From contig CAYVQF010000009.1 of assembly GCA_964454015.1 (NCBI GenBank), forward strand, positions 53,077 to 117,076: DNA of 64,000 nucleotides, given 5' to 3'. Both the position numbers and the translations under genes were made by a program. The stretch comes from CAYVQF01 sp964454015. Lineage in GTDB: Bacteria > Myxococcota_A > Bradymonadia > UBA4248. The notes below the pieces were generated by a model. The model was not told where the DNA came from. It made no database searches and saw nothing but the letters and a program-made list of their open reading frames with translations. Positions 7,782-16,045 of this stretch are shown here, in pieces; position 1 is the stretch's first letter; each line of letters begins with the position of its first letter.

Positions 7782-8806
7782 CAACTGACCCCCTCCTCCT
7801 CAATGGCAAGTCCCGCTGCCAGCACAGACAACTTGTTGGACCACAGTCTCAAGAAAGGCTGCAGCCTCAGCCGCACAGGCGCACGATCAGTCTCGCCGCT
7901 GGCAGCACCGATGAAGGCGCCCGTCAAGAAGGCCAGCTCCGCCTCGGAGGAAAGAGGACACATGCCGCTTTGTCCCCAGGCCTGTTCCGGCGATTGGTGG
8001 TGCCGGAGGCAGAAATACAAGGCCAAGGCCACCGTTCTCAACAAGGGTGGGTGTTGGCCCAAAGCACGCACCGCTTCTGGCGGCTCGAGGGCGCAGAGGT
8101 GAGCGACCTTGGTGATGGTGGCCGCTGTGGGGGAGAGTGTGCACCCGCTGCGATCGATCACCGCTTCCAACCATGCCTGTCGCGCCCGTTGCGTGGGTTG
8201 ACCTGGGTGAGGGAAGCACAGCCCCTGAGCAACGGCCACGATGGCGAGGGCGTCAGCCGTGGTATCATCTGAGGCCAGTGCGCGTGCCAACTGGGCAGCA
8301 CGGCGGGGGAAGCGATGGTTGACGAGACCAATGGCGAGGGCAGGTAGCAACCAAAAAGGGCGCGACGGCGTTGGCGCGGCACCTTTGGCATCGAGATGCC
8401 ACCTGACATAGCGGCGGAAACCTGCCGGCAATGGTTGACCATAGTGGAGGAGGGTCCCAACCTCGATGCCAAATCGTCGTCGGGAGAGGCTGCCATCGAG
8501 CTGCATGCAACGGGCACTTACGAGAAAGAGTTGCGTGCAGAAAGAGTGGCCATGCGCCACGAACGGCGTCTCGGGTGAGCATCTGCGTCGCCAGAGAGGG
8601 CGGCGCGCCCACGCTTCCGCAGTGGCAGCGCCAGTGAGGCTGGCGCAGAAGTGGACCGGCAAGGTGCCGGTCAAGAGCGGCGTTTCACTGGCGAGCAGGT
8701 CTTGATTGATTCGGCGCGCGAGGGCGTGCCGCCGCCGCTGGCGCCATGCCATGACTAGCGCCATTAGGAGGCAGATTGAAGCGAGGCCAGCAGCGAGGGG
8801 ATTCAT
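7781..8806 (-). CDS. Membrane-anchored ADP-ribosylglycohydrolase-like protein, probably inactive
   Basis: 341 residues starting with one membrane segment (about 3-21) and a basic stop-transfer stretch (RQRRRHALARR). The rest resembles the all-helical ADP-ribosylglycohydrolase (DraG/ARH) fold. VHFCASLTGAATAEAW (51-66) stands where the family has G-x-x-x-G-x-A-x-G-D-A-x-G. LPALAIGLVNHRFPRRAAQLARALASDD is in place of the central P-x-G-L...A..A...THxxP block. The C-terminal SGMCPLSSEAELAFLTGAFIGAASG (280-304) is in place of GGDxDTxAxxxGAxxGAxxG. The metal-binding Asp/Thr residues of both ends are lost, so a pseudoenzyme is likely. The ATG at 8806 overlaps the prmC stop (ATGA). The family call rests on pattern similarity only. 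Confidence 0.5.
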   Translation of the reverse strand: MNPLAAGLASICLLMALVMAWRQRRRHALARRINQDLLASETPLLTGTLPVHFCASLTGAATAEAWARRPLWRRRCSPETPFVAHGHSFCTQLFLVSARCMQLDGSLSRRRFGIEVGTLLHYGQPLPAGFRRYVRWHLDAKGAAPTPSRPFWLLPALAIGLVNHRFPRRAAQLARALASDDTTADALAIVAVAQGLCFPHPGQPTQRARQAWLEAVIDRSGCTLSPTAATITKVAHLCALEPPEAVRALGQHPPLLRTVALALYFCLRHHQSPEQAWGQSGMCPLSSEAELAFLTGAFIGAASGETDRAPVRLRLQPFLRLWSNKLSVLAAGLAIEEEGVS

Positions 8807-9693
8807 GGGCGTCGCGCGACCAGGACGCGGTCGCAGTTGCCATAATCCTTCAAGACCGTAGTGTCCTCGTAACCCAGGTGGGCAGCGAGGAGGCGCGTGC
8901 TTTCTCCTTGCTCGTGGCCGATTTCGCACAGGAAAAAGCCTTCAGGGGCGAGGCGAAGCCAGCTCTGTTCGAGGAGCCGGCGCAGCGTCACCAAGCCATC
9001 TTCACCACCGTCGAGGGCGATGGCAGGCTCGTGAAGGAGCTCTGGAGCCAAGGCCGCCATCTCGTCGCTGCGCAGATAAGGGGGATTGGCCACGATCATG
9101 TGCAGCGGCAGGGCATCTGGCGGTAGGTCGAGGAGCAAGTCGCCATGAACGAAACGGATGCCCTCGAGGCCAAGCATACGGCTGTTCTCCGCTGCGATGG
9201 CCAGGGCCTGTTCCGAAATATCGGTGGCCCAGATCTCCAGATGGGGGCGCTCTTTCTGCAGGGCCAAGGCTACGGCGCCAGAGCCGGTGCAGACATCGAC
9301 GAGTCGCATTGGGGTTGGCAGCTCGCCCTTGGGCAAGCGCGCCAAGGCGGCTTCAACGAGGCACTCCGTGTCGGGGCGTGGGATGAGCACCTGTTGACTG
9401 ACTTTGAGTGGCAGTGACCAGAACTCCTTCTGACCAAGGATGTAGGCCACAGGTAGACGCTTGCGCGCTCGATGGAGGATGAGGTCTTTGAAGGCAGCCA
9501 GCTCTGCCGCGATCAGGGGCCGATCGTAGTGGGTGTAAAGCTCCAGGCGGCCCAAGGCTAGGGTGTGTGCTAGTAAGACCTCGGCGTCGAGCCGGGGCGT
9601 GTCGATGCCGTGATCGCGAAAAAATCCCGTAGCCCACTCCAGTAGACGGGAGACGTTCCAGCTTTGGGGGGAGGGTGGCGCAAGTTCAGGCAT
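8803..9693 (-). CDS. prmC: Peptide chain release factor N5-glutamine methyltransferase
   Basis: Methylates the GGQ glutamine of release factors RF1 and RF2. The 296-residue protein has the usual N-terminal helical domain (about 12-85), the SAM-binding motif DVCTGSGAVAL (133-143) and the catalytic NPPY (203-206), with the family segment LIPRPDTE at 103-110. Length is normal. It overlaps the following membrane protein gene by four bases, which points to translational coupling. The prfA gene that often sits next to prmC is not in the window. Confidence 0.95.
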   Translation of the reverse strand: MPELAPPSPQSWNVSRLLEWATGFFRDHGIDTPRLDAEVLLAHTLALGRLELYTHYDRPLIAAELAAFKDLILHRARKRLPVAYILGQKEFWSLPLKVSQQVLIPRPDTECLVEAALARLPKGELPTPMRLVDVCTGSGAVALALQKERPHLEIWATDISEQALAIAAENSRMLGLEGIRFVHGDLLLDLPPDALPLHMIVANPPYLRSDEMAALAPELLHEPAIALDGGEDGLVTLRRLLEQSWLRLAPEGFFLCEIGHEQGESTRLLAAHLGYEDTTVLKDYGNCDRVLVARRP

Positions 9694-9737
9694 GAGAGGC
9701 AGGTCGTGCGTTTACCAGGTACTAAGCTTGCGTGGAA

Positions 9738-11042
9738 CTAGAGCTGAAAGACGAGGAAGCGAAGGACCTGCTCCATCTGCGAGGTGAGCTGGGCCTCGTG
9801 GTGGAAGGAGGTGAAGAAGACCGTCCCCGAGGTGGTCGTGGGCTGATGGCTGATGACTAGAGGAACATTATAGAGGGTAGACTGGAAAGTCTGGATGCTA
9901 GGGGCGACGATGTGCACGGTCGAAGAGAGCGAGGCGCTTACGGCGACGACCCAAGCAGGCCAGTTGAAGAGGATGGTGATGGTATCGACGTTGCCAAGGG
10001 CGCGCCTGAAGGAGTCAGAGACGACGTTGGCAACGAGGTTTTCGTAGATACTGCCCACCTTGGCATTGCCTTCGATGCTATCGTCGCCGTAGTACTCGAT
10101 GATGTCGGGGAAGGCCATCTCGGTCCAGAAGTAGGCCCAGTCCGAAGCGTAAATCGAACCGCCAGACTGCACGAAGGTGAAGAGGTTGTCCGTCATGAGC
10201 TGAATCTCGGCGGGTGAACGCGTGGTGAAGGTTTGGTACCACTCGCCGCAGTTCAGGAAGAGGATGTCGTAGGTCAGGAGCTCCTGCAGGTTCGCGAGGA
10301 GGTCGAGACCGCTGCGTGCCGAATTGGGGTTGTGGGCCGCAGAGTCCCCTTCGTAGAGCTGGTAGGTCACGCCGAGGTTGTCGAGAATCTGTTCGACATG
10401 GTCAAAGGTGCCTGTGAGGACCGCGATGGAGGCGGCGCGGCGATCGAGGCAGGTCTTGGTGAGTGCCCCGGTGAGGTCCGTGGTGCGCCCGATTTCAACG
10501 CGTACATTAGGGATGCTGGTGGTGAAGGACCCGGTCTTGATGACGATGGTGTGCAGCCCAGCGGGAACGTTGTGCAGGGTGTAGAAGCCTTGGGCGTTGG
10601 TGAAGTCCTGGAGGATGATGCTCGAGCCCGAGCAATCGACGGCGCTGACCGAGACTTCGACGTCTGAGAGCCAACTCGAGCCGTTGGGTGAACAGACTCG
10701 CCCGTGGATGTTGCCGTAGCCACAGCTCGGAGTGTCGGCAAGGTCGGTCGTTTCGGTGGCGTCTGGCGTGACCTCGGCGATTTCTGTCCCGAGGTCCTCC
10801 GTTTCGGGATCCACGTCCGGGACCTCATCTTCGTCGGGGACATGGTTCTCTTCAATGGCGTCGCCGTCGACCTCATCATTGAGATCAACGTCCTCGAGGT
10901 CGGTATCGGTAGGCGGGACGTCAACTTCGGCATCGATTTGCACGTCGTTGTCGACGACGTCCTTCTCCTTCTCATCGTCGTCACAGGCGGCGAGGGCGGT
11001 AAAGAGGAGCAGAACTAAAGCAAGATGAGGAGCGATGCGCAT
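9738..11042 (-). CDS. Lipoprotein with acidic linker, carboxypeptidase-regulatory-like domain and ThuA/GATase-like C-terminus
   Basis: 434 residues. The signal peptide ends in a lipobox (ALAAC, lipidated Cys at 20). Residues 21-104 are an extreme Asp/Glu-rich linker, including repeated V-D and D-E steps. About 108-185 forms a carboxypeptidase-regulatory-like beta-sandwich (GNIHGRVCSPNG, then QGFYTLHNVPAGLHTIVI). The remainder (about 203-434) reads like a glutamine-amidotransferase/ThuA-like alpha/beta domain: IAVLTGTFDHVEQIL at its start, YDILFLNCGEW, then a segment on whether the object is visible as a surface (SGGSIYASDWAY). The start ATG at 11042 has AGAGG upstream. Such modular acidic lipoproteins are common in Myxococcota-like genomes. 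Function unknown, probably envelope surface. Confidence 0.7.
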   Translation of the reverse strand: MRIAPHLALVLLLFTALAACDDDEKEKDVVDNDVQIDAEVDVPPTDTDLEDVDLNDEVDGDAIEENHVPDEDEVPDVDPETEDLGTEIAEVTPDATETTDLADTPSCGYGNIHGRVCSPNGSSWLSDVEVSVSAVDCSGSSIILQDFTNAQGFYTLHNVPAGLHTIVIKTGSFTTSIPNVRVEIGRTTDLTGALTKTCLDRRAASIAVLTGTFDHVEQILDNLGVTYQLYEGDSAAHNPNSARSGLDLLANLQELLTYDILFLNCGEWYQTFTTRSPAEIQLMTDNLFTFVQSGGSIYASDWAYFWTEMAFPDIIEYYGDDSIEGNAKVGSIYENLVANVVSDSFRRALGNVDTITILFNWPAWVVAVSASLSSTVHIVAPSIQTFQSTLYNVPLVISHQPTTTSGTVFFTSFHHEAQLTSQMEQVLRFLVFQL

Positions 11043-11139
11043 GTTACCTCTTTCGCCGCGGGTAGCTTGGGGCGGCGTCGAAGACAGGACCCAGAAGAGG
11101 CGCGAGATGCCTACGGTTGGGCACCGTAAAACCGAGATT

Positions 11140-11168
11140 ACGATAAACGAAAGGCCGGCCGGGCTCAA
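11140..11168 (-). promoter_or_regulatory. Candidate promoter of the acidic lipoprotein gene
   Basis: On the - strand TTGAGC (11168-11163), a 17-base spacer and TATCGT (11145-11140) give 4/6 matches to both sigma-70 boxes. The start site would be near 11133, with a leader of about 90 bases. It lies within the 412-base gap between the divergent lipoprotein and rpsL genes. Confidence 0.4.
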
Positions 11169-11291
11169 GCGCGAATAGGGGTAGGTCGTAGGAAGTGCGT
11201 TTATATAAGGATAGCTGGTGCTCGAAGGGTGCGCTTTGGGCGAAGTTCATGCCAGAGAGGCGGTGCTGATGGTGGAAAGGCGTTTTCGCGC

Positions 11292-11455
11292 TTGACAGTC
11301 CAATGCCGATCTCTATACTGCCGGGGTTCTGCCGTCTTCTGAGACGTGGTGGGGAGCGGGGAGATGACCGGCCACCTGTTAGGACGGCGCAATCTTTGGA
11401 TTTTTGCGAATTTGGTTAGGGGCGACTCGGTTGCCCGCAGTTCAGGGGATAGTCG
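11292..11455 (+). promoter_or_regulatory. Strong promoter and leader of the ribosomal supercluster
   Basis: TTGACA (11292-11297), a 16-base spacer and TATACT (11314-11319) make the best sigma-70-like promoter in the window (6/6 and 5/6). The start would be near 11326, leaving a leader of about 130 bases before rpsL. No ORF with family resemblance and no clear terminator was found in this leader. Ribosomal-protein feedback on the leader is possible but not visible. The promoter presumably drives rpsL, rpsG and, by read-through, later genes. Confidence 0.75.
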
Positions 11456-11827
11456 ATGCCGACGATCAATCAGTTGGTCAGGAACGGACGTGCTCGGAAG
11501 CAGGAGAAGACGGACTCGCCTGCGTTGCGCGAATGCCCGCAGAAGCGTGGGGTTTGCGTGCGTGTGGGGACGACGACGCCTAAGAAGCCAAACTCTGCGT
11601 TGCGCAAAGTGGCTCGTGTGCGTCTGGTCAATGGGATGGAGGTGACCAGCTACATTCCTGGTGAAGGTCACAATCTTCAGGAACACTCCGTCGTGTTGAT
11701 CCGCGGTGGCCGTGTCAAGGACTTGCCCGGTGTGCGTTACCACATCGTGCGCGGGACATTGGACTCCATGGGTGTGACCAAGCGTCGTCAGGGTCGTTCC
11801 AAGTATGGTGCGAAGCGTCCGAAGTGA
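11456..11827 (+). CDS. rpsL: Small ribosomal subunit protein S12
   Basis: S12 forms part of the decoding centre. The 123-residue protein has the universally conserved TTTPKKPNSALRKVARV and PGEGHNLQEHS segments. The lysines whose mutation gives streptomycin resistance (in KKPNS and in GGRVKDLPG) have the wild-type residue, so the sequence predicts sensitivity at this protein. It is the first gene of the str operon. Starts at ATG 11456. Confidence 0.98.
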   Translation: MPTINQLVRNGRARKQEKTDSPALRECPQKRGVCVRVGTTTPKKPNSALRKVARVRLVNGMEVTSYIPGEGHNLQEHSVVLIRGGRVKDLPGVRYHIVRGTLDSMGVTKRRQGRSKYGAKRPK

Positions 11828-11876
11828 GTGCAGGCTTACCTCGGCGCGGGTGTCGGGGTTTTGAGGAGAGGCGGCA

Positions 11877-12356
11877 ATGCCTAGAAGACGAGAAGTTCCA
11901 AAGCGTGAAGTACTGCCAGATCCGCAATACCATGATCGGTTGGTTGCCAAGTGCGTCAACTGCTTGATGGTCGATGGCAAGAAGTCGACAGCCGAGACGA
12001 TTCTCTATCAGGCGCTAGAGATCATCGCCCAGCGGACCAAGGGCTCCGAGGATGAGCCTCTGCAGGTCTTCAAGAAGGCCGTTGACAATGCTCGCCCTGT
12101 GGTCGAGGTCAAGTCGCGTCGGGTCGGTGGATCCACCTATCAGGTGCCCGTCGAGATTCGTCCAGAACGGCGCACGGCGCTGGCTTTCCGGTGGTTGATT
12201 AACCACTCGCGGCGTCGCCCCGAGAAGTCGATGGTCGAGCGCTTCGCGAATGAGTTGCTGGACTCGTACCACAATCGTGGGACGACGATTAAGAAGAAAG
12301 AAGACACGCACCGTATGGCGGAGGCCAATAAGGCGTTTGCGCACTACAGGTGGTAG
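11877..12356 (+). CDS. rpsG: Small ribosomal subunit protein S7
   Basis: S7 nucleates assembly of the 30S head and lines the E site. The 159-residue protein starts MPRRREVPKREVLPDPQY, has the conserved FINxxMxDGKK-like block as CVNCLMVDGKKSTAE, the beta-hairpin region VGGSTYQVPVEI, and ends in a basic helix with FAHYRW. It follows rpsL by 49 bases with a GAGGAGAGGCGG ribosome-binding site. Confidence 0.98.
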   Translation: MPRRREVPKREVLPDPQYHDRLVAKCVNCLMVDGKKSTAETILYQALEIIAQRTKGSEDEPLQVFKKAVDNARPVVEVKSRRVGGSTYQVPVEIRPERRTALAFRWLINHSRRRPEKSMVERFANELLDSYHNRGTTIKKKEDTHRMAEANKAFAHYRW

Positions 12357-12391
12357 ACGGGGCGTGTGGGGTAGCGGGGTAATGATAGTTG

Positions 12392-12420
12392 CAGCGTCTT
12401 CTTTGGGCGCTGATTTTTTT
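12392..12420 (+). terminator. Possible intrinsic terminator or attenuator between rpsG and fusA
   Basis: CAGCGTC (12392-12398) can pair with GGCGCTG (12406-12412), seven pairs including one G-U, with a 7-base loop. Seven T follow (12414-12420). This is weaker than the rplS and rplQ terminators but has the right form. It would lower transcription into fusA and the following ribosomal genes. Confidence 0.5.
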
Positions 12421-12436
12421 GTGTCGCCCTCGGGCC

Positions 12437-12453
12437 GACAGAGTGTCTCTGTC
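12437..12453 (+). promoter_or_regulatory. Hairpin upstream of the fusA ribosome-binding site
   Basis: A perfect 7-bp inverted repeat (GACAGAG, TGT, CTCTGTC) lies 33 bases before the fusA GTG. It has no T run, so it is not a terminator. It may be an RNA structure that tunes fusA translation or an operator. Evidence is the repeat itself. Confidence 0.35.
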
Positions 12454-12486
12454 CCTCTCAGGCGTGTGTCCAGGTAGAGTCGAACC

Positions 12487-14625
12487 GTGTCACGTGAAGT
12501 AGCCCTTCAGAAGATCCGCAACATCGGCATCATGGCCCACATCGATGCTGGCAAGACCACGACCACCGAGCGGATCCTGTACTATACCGGTCGCACGCAC
12601 CGGATGGGTGAAGTTCACGATGGCTCGGCCACCATGGACTGGATGCAGGAAGAGCAGGAGCGGGGGATTACGATCACCGCTGCTGCGACCACCTGTCACT
12701 GGGATCGCAGTGGGGTGCGGCACCGGATCAATATCATTGATACCCCCGGCCACGTCGACTTCACCATCGAGGTGGAGCGTTGCCTGCGCGTCCTGGATGG
12801 TGCCGTCGCGGTCTTTTGTGCTGTCGGTGGGGTGGAGCCTCAGAGTGAGACCGTGTGGCGTCAAGCCGATCGCTACCATGTGCCGCGTTTGGCGTTTGTG
12901 AATAAGATGGATCGCTGTGGGGCCAACTTCGCTGAAGTCGTGGCTCAGATGGCGAATCGCTTGAGCGCTAACCCGCGCTGCGTGCAGTTGCCCATCGGTG
13001 CGGAAGACGACTTCATCGGTGTTATCGACCTCATCGAGATGCGAGCGGTCTTTTTCGAAGACGACAGCATGGGTCGCGAGGTGCGGGTTGGGCCCATCCC
13101 CGCTGACATGGTCGACGAAGCGCAAGAGGCGCGCGACCTATTGGTGGAAGCAGCATCAGACTTTGATGAAGAGGTCATGGAGCGCTTCGTCGAGGGTGGG
13201 GAGGTGTCGCCAGATTTGTTGCGCGCTGCGGTGCGCAAAGCATGCTGCGCCCTGGCGGTTGTGCCGGTGTTGTGTGGAACGGCGTTCAAGAACAAAGGTG
13301 TTCCGGCGCTTCTGGATGCGGTGATCGACTTTTTGCCGAGCCCGCTAGAAGTCGAGATACCCCCTGCCGTTAGCCAGGCGGCTTTCGAGCGTCAAGAGGC
13401 GGGTGGTGAGCCTGTGGGTGACGAGGACCTGATTCACCTCGTTACGAGCGACGATGGGCCGATGACAGCGTTGGCTTTCAAGCTGATGGCGGATCCCTAT
13501 GTCGGGCAGTTGACCTACGCGCGGATCTACACGGGGACTTTGGGCAGCGGTCAGGCGGTTTTCAACACCAATCGGCGTCGCAAAGAGCGGGTCGGCAGGC
13601 TTCTGCGGATGCATGCCAACAAGCGAGAAGAGGTCGAGTTGGCTTATGCTGGCGACATCATTGCTGTCTTGGGATTGAAGCAGACCACGACAGGCGACAC
13701 GCTGTGTGCCGAGGGACACGGGGTGGTGCTGGAGGCGATGACTTTTCCTGAACCGGTGATTTCCATGGCGATTGAGCCGGCGACGCAGGACGATCAGAAC
13801 AAGTTGAGCCTGGCACTGGGTAAGCTGGTTGCGGAGGATCCATCGTTCAAGGTGCGCACCGATGCCGAGACGGGTCAAACCGTCATCGGTGGCATGGGTG
13901 AGCTGCATCTGGAGATCATCGCGACGCGGCTCAAACGAGAGTTCAAGGTCAACGCGGTGATCGGCAAGCCACAAGTGGCTTATCGCGAGACGTTGACCAC
14001 GAGCGTCGAGGTGGAAGGACGCTTCGTGCGGCAGAGCGGCGGGCGCGGTCAATACGGCCACGTCAAGGTGCGGGTGCAGCCCAACGAGGCGGGCAAGGGT
14101 GTGACCTTTGCGTCGAAGGTGGTCGGTGGTACGGTGCCGCGAGAGTATTGGAATGCCGTTGAGAAGGGCGTTCGTGATGCTGCAGAAGTGGGCGTTCTTG
14201 CCGGTTACCCCGTGGTTGATGTACACGTAGACCTCCTTGACGGTTCTTACCACGAGGTAGACTCGTCGGAGATGGCTTTTCAGGTGGCTGGCTCGATGGC
14301 CTTTCGCGAGGGTTGCAAAAAATGCAAGCCTCAGATACTCGAGCCCGTTTTTGATGTTGAGGTTGTGGCGCCTGAGATGTATACAGGCGATGTGATCGGC
14401 GACTTGAACAGTCGGCGAGGCAGGATAACGGAGCTCGAGCCCCGGCGTGGTATACAAGTCGTGCGGGCTGCGGTGCCGTTGTCGGCGATGTTTGGTTATG
14501 CTACGGATCTGCGCTCGATGACGCAGGGCCGGGCGAGTTATACGATGCAGTTTAGGTGTTACGAGGCCTTGCCGCGGGCGTTGTCGGAGTCTTTGATTGA
14601 ACGTTATGGTGCGAAAAGCGCGTGA
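12487..14625 (+). CDS. fusA: Translation elongation factor G
   Basis: The GTPase that drives tRNA-mRNA translocation and, with RRF, ribosome recycling. 712 residues with P-loop AHIDAGKTTTTERILYYTG, switch-I region QEERGITITAAAT, DTPGHVDF, and the NKMD base-recognition motif. Domain III onwards carries the conserved GMGELHLEI and the domain IV QSGGRGQYGHVKV. Starts at GTG 12487. Length is close to E. coli EF-G (704). It lies in the str cluster after rpsG, but the tuf gene that normally follows is absent: rpsJ begins 49 bases downstream. Confidence 0.97.
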   Translation: MSREVALQKIRNIGIMAHIDAGKTTTTERILYYTGRTHRMGEVHDGSATMDWMQEEQERGITITAAATTCHWDRSGVRHRINIIDTPGHVDFTIEVERCLRVLDGAVAVFCAVGGVEPQSETVWRQADRYHVPRLAFVNKMDRCGANFAEVVAQMANRLSANPRCVQLPIGAEDDFIGVIDLIEMRAVFFEDDSMGREVRVGPIPADMVDEAQEARDLLVEAASDFDEEVMERFVEGGEVSPDLLRAAVRKACCALAVVPVLCGTAFKNKGVPALLDAVIDFLPSPLEVEIPPAVSQAAFERQEAGGEPVGDEDLIHLVTSDDGPMTALAFKLMADPYVGQLTYARIYTGTLGSGQAVFNTNRRRKERVGRLLRMHANKREEVELAYAGDIIAVLGLKQTTTGDTLCAEGHGVVLEAMTFPEPVISMAIEPATQDDQNKLSLALGKLVAEDPSFKVRTDAETGQTVIGGMGELHLEIIATRLKREFKVNAVIGKPQVAYRETLTTSVEVEGRFVRQSGGRGQYGHVKVRVQPNEAGKGVTFASKVVGGTVPREYWNAVEKGVRDAAEVGVLAGYPVVDVHVDLLDGSYHEVDSSEMAFQVAGSMAFREGCKKCKPQILEPVFDVEVVAPEMYTGDVIGDLNSRRGRITELEPRRGIQVVRAAVPLSAMFGYATDLRSMTQGRASYTMQFRCYEALPRALSESLIERYGAKSA

Positions 14626-14674
14626 AATGCGGTAGCGCGCTCGAAGCCAGACAATGTGCAAGAGGAGCCTGGAG

Positions 14675-14983
14675 ATGGGCGATAGGATTCGCATCAAGCT
14701 GAAGGCGTACGACCACAAGCTTTTGGATGCATCAGTAGCGGAGATCATTTCGGCAGCAGAGCGCACTGGCGCAAAGATTGCGGGTCCAATCCCCCTGCCC
14801 ACTTCTGTCAATCGGTTCACGGTGCTGCGTGGACCGCATGTGGACAAGAAGAGTCGAGAACAGTTCGAGATTCGCACCCACAAACGTTTGATCGACATCG
14901 AGACGAGCGAACAGACGGTGGATGCGTTGATGCGCCTTGATCTTTCTGCGGGAGTTGATATCAAGATACGCCTTCGCGATTGA
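14675..14983 (+). CDS. rpsJ: Small ribosomal subunit protein S10
   Basis: S10 sits in the 30S head and also acts as NusE in transcription antitermination. The chosen ATG at 14675 gives a 102-residue protein of normal length starting MGDRIRIKLKAYDHKLLD, with AGGAG 12 bases upstream. An in-frame ATG at 14654 would add seven residues and is less likely. Conserved IPLPT and R-x-H-K-R-L-I-D-I segments are present. Normally rplC follows. Here the next gene is rplD. Confidence 0.97.
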   Translation: MGDRIRIKLKAYDHKLLDASVAEIISAAERTGAKIAGPIPLPTSVNRFTVLRGPHVDKKSREQFEIRTHKRLIDIETSEQTVDALMRLDLSAGVDIKIRLRD

Positions 14984-15047
14984 GGGCAGGTCGTAGCGTG
15001 CGAGGCTGCTAACGGTGGCCGCGGCTGCAGAGTACGGAGAATCCGAG

Positions 15048-15695
15048 ATGAAGCTGGAAGTTTACAACTTGACCAACGAGAAAGTTGGTGAGGTGGAAGT
15101 CTCCGAAGCGGTGTTTGGCGCAGAGGTAAGGCCGCACTTGTTCCACGAAGTGGTACGTGCGCAGCTCGCCAAGCGACGCCGCGGGACCCATAAAGGCAAA
15201 ACACGGGCGGAAGTCGTGGGTGGCGGTCGCAAGCCGTACCGGCAGAAGGGCACGGGTCGTGCGCGTCAGGGGACGTCGCGGGCCGTGCAATTCGTTGGCG
15301 GTGGCTGGGCCTTTGCCAAGCGACCCCGCGACTATGCCGTTTCGGTGAACAAAAAGACGCGCCGGGCCGCGCTGTGCAGTGCTCTGTCGATGCTGGCCAA
15401 AGAGGGTCGGATCAAGGTCGTCGATGCCTTCGAGCTGGCGCAGATCAAGACTCAGATGGCGAGTGCGGCCTTGCGTACGCTCGAGATGGCGCGCGCGTTG
15501 GTCATCGACGGCGTGACGCGGGAAGGGCTGGCACGTACGGAGAACAACGAGAATCTGCGACTTTCTGTGCGCAACTTGCCGACATACAAGTACCTGCGCC
15601 CAGAGGGTGTCAATGTGTACGACTTGCTGCATTTCGGTGCGGTAGTGGTAACCCGAGACGGCTTGAAAGGCTTGGAAGCGAGGTTGTTGGGATGA
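15048..15695 (+). CDS. rplD: Large ribosomal subunit protein L4
   Basis: L4 binds 23S rRNA near the tunnel and in some bacteria represses the S10 operon. The 215-residue protein starts MKLEVYNLTNEKVGEVEV. It contains the tunnel-loop region (RRRGTHKGKTRAEVVGGGRKPYRQKGTGRARQG in outline, macrolide-contact zone), then the conserved D-Y-x-V-S-V-N-K-K-x-R-R-A-A-L block. ATG 15048 has an ACGGAGA Shine-Dalgarno. An upstream in-frame GTG at 15015 is rejected as not family-like. It overlaps rplW by four bases. Confidence 0.97.
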   Translation: MKLEVYNLTNEKVGEVEVSEAVFGAEVRPHLFHEVVRAQLAKRRRGTHKGKTRAEVVGGGRKPYRQKGTGRARQGTSRAVQFVGGGWAFAKRPRDYAVSVNKKTRRAALCSALSMLAKEGRIKVVDAFELAQIKTQMASAALRTLEMARALVIDGVTREGLARTENNENLRLSVRNLPTYKYLRPEGVNVYDLLHFGAVVVTRDGLKGLEARLLG

Positions 15696-16006
15696 AGCGC
15701 ATACATGACGTGATACGCCGACCGATGGTGACGGAGAAGTCCACGTCGCTGCGCGAGTCGGAGAATCAAGTGGTTTTCGAGGTGGATCGGAAGGCCAACA
15801 AGCAGGAGATTCGCGAGGCGGTCGAACGTTTGTTTGGGGTGAAGGTCGAGCGAGTGAACACCATGCAGATGCCTGGCAAGGCGCGCCGATTTGGTCGTGT
15901 CATTGGGCGTCGTGGCGCCTGGAAGCGGGCGGTGGTGCAACTGGCAGAGGGCCAGCAGATAGATTTCTACGAGACCTCAGAAGATCTTGGCGAGGCGGAA
16001 GCATAG
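15692..16006 (+). CDS. rplW: Large ribosomal subunit protein L23
   Basis: L23 forms the tunnel-exit docking site for trigger factor and SRP. 104 residues starting MKRIHDVIRRPMVTEKST, with the family V-F-E-V-x-R-K-A-N-K-x-E-I-x-x-A-V-E block and a basic C-terminal loop. The ATG overlaps the rplD stop (ATGA), so the two are probably translationally coupled. Confidence 0.97.
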   Translation: MKRIHDVIRRPMVTEKSTSLRESENQVVFEVDRKANKQEIREAVERLFGVKVERVNTMQMPGKARRFGRVIGRRGAWKRAVVQLAEGQQIDFYETSEDLGEAEA

Positions 16007-16045
16007 TGAGCGCTGACGTGCGCGTTGGAAAGCGAAGGTGATACC

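Noticed and set aside
12487..14625. Second gene or frameshift in fusA
   Set aside because: The frame is continuous and all EF-G domains are present.
13345..15204. Long open frame (619 codons) on the - strand across fusA
   Set aside because: Antisense to fusA, rpsJ and rplD with no family resemblance. It results from codon bias of the + genes.
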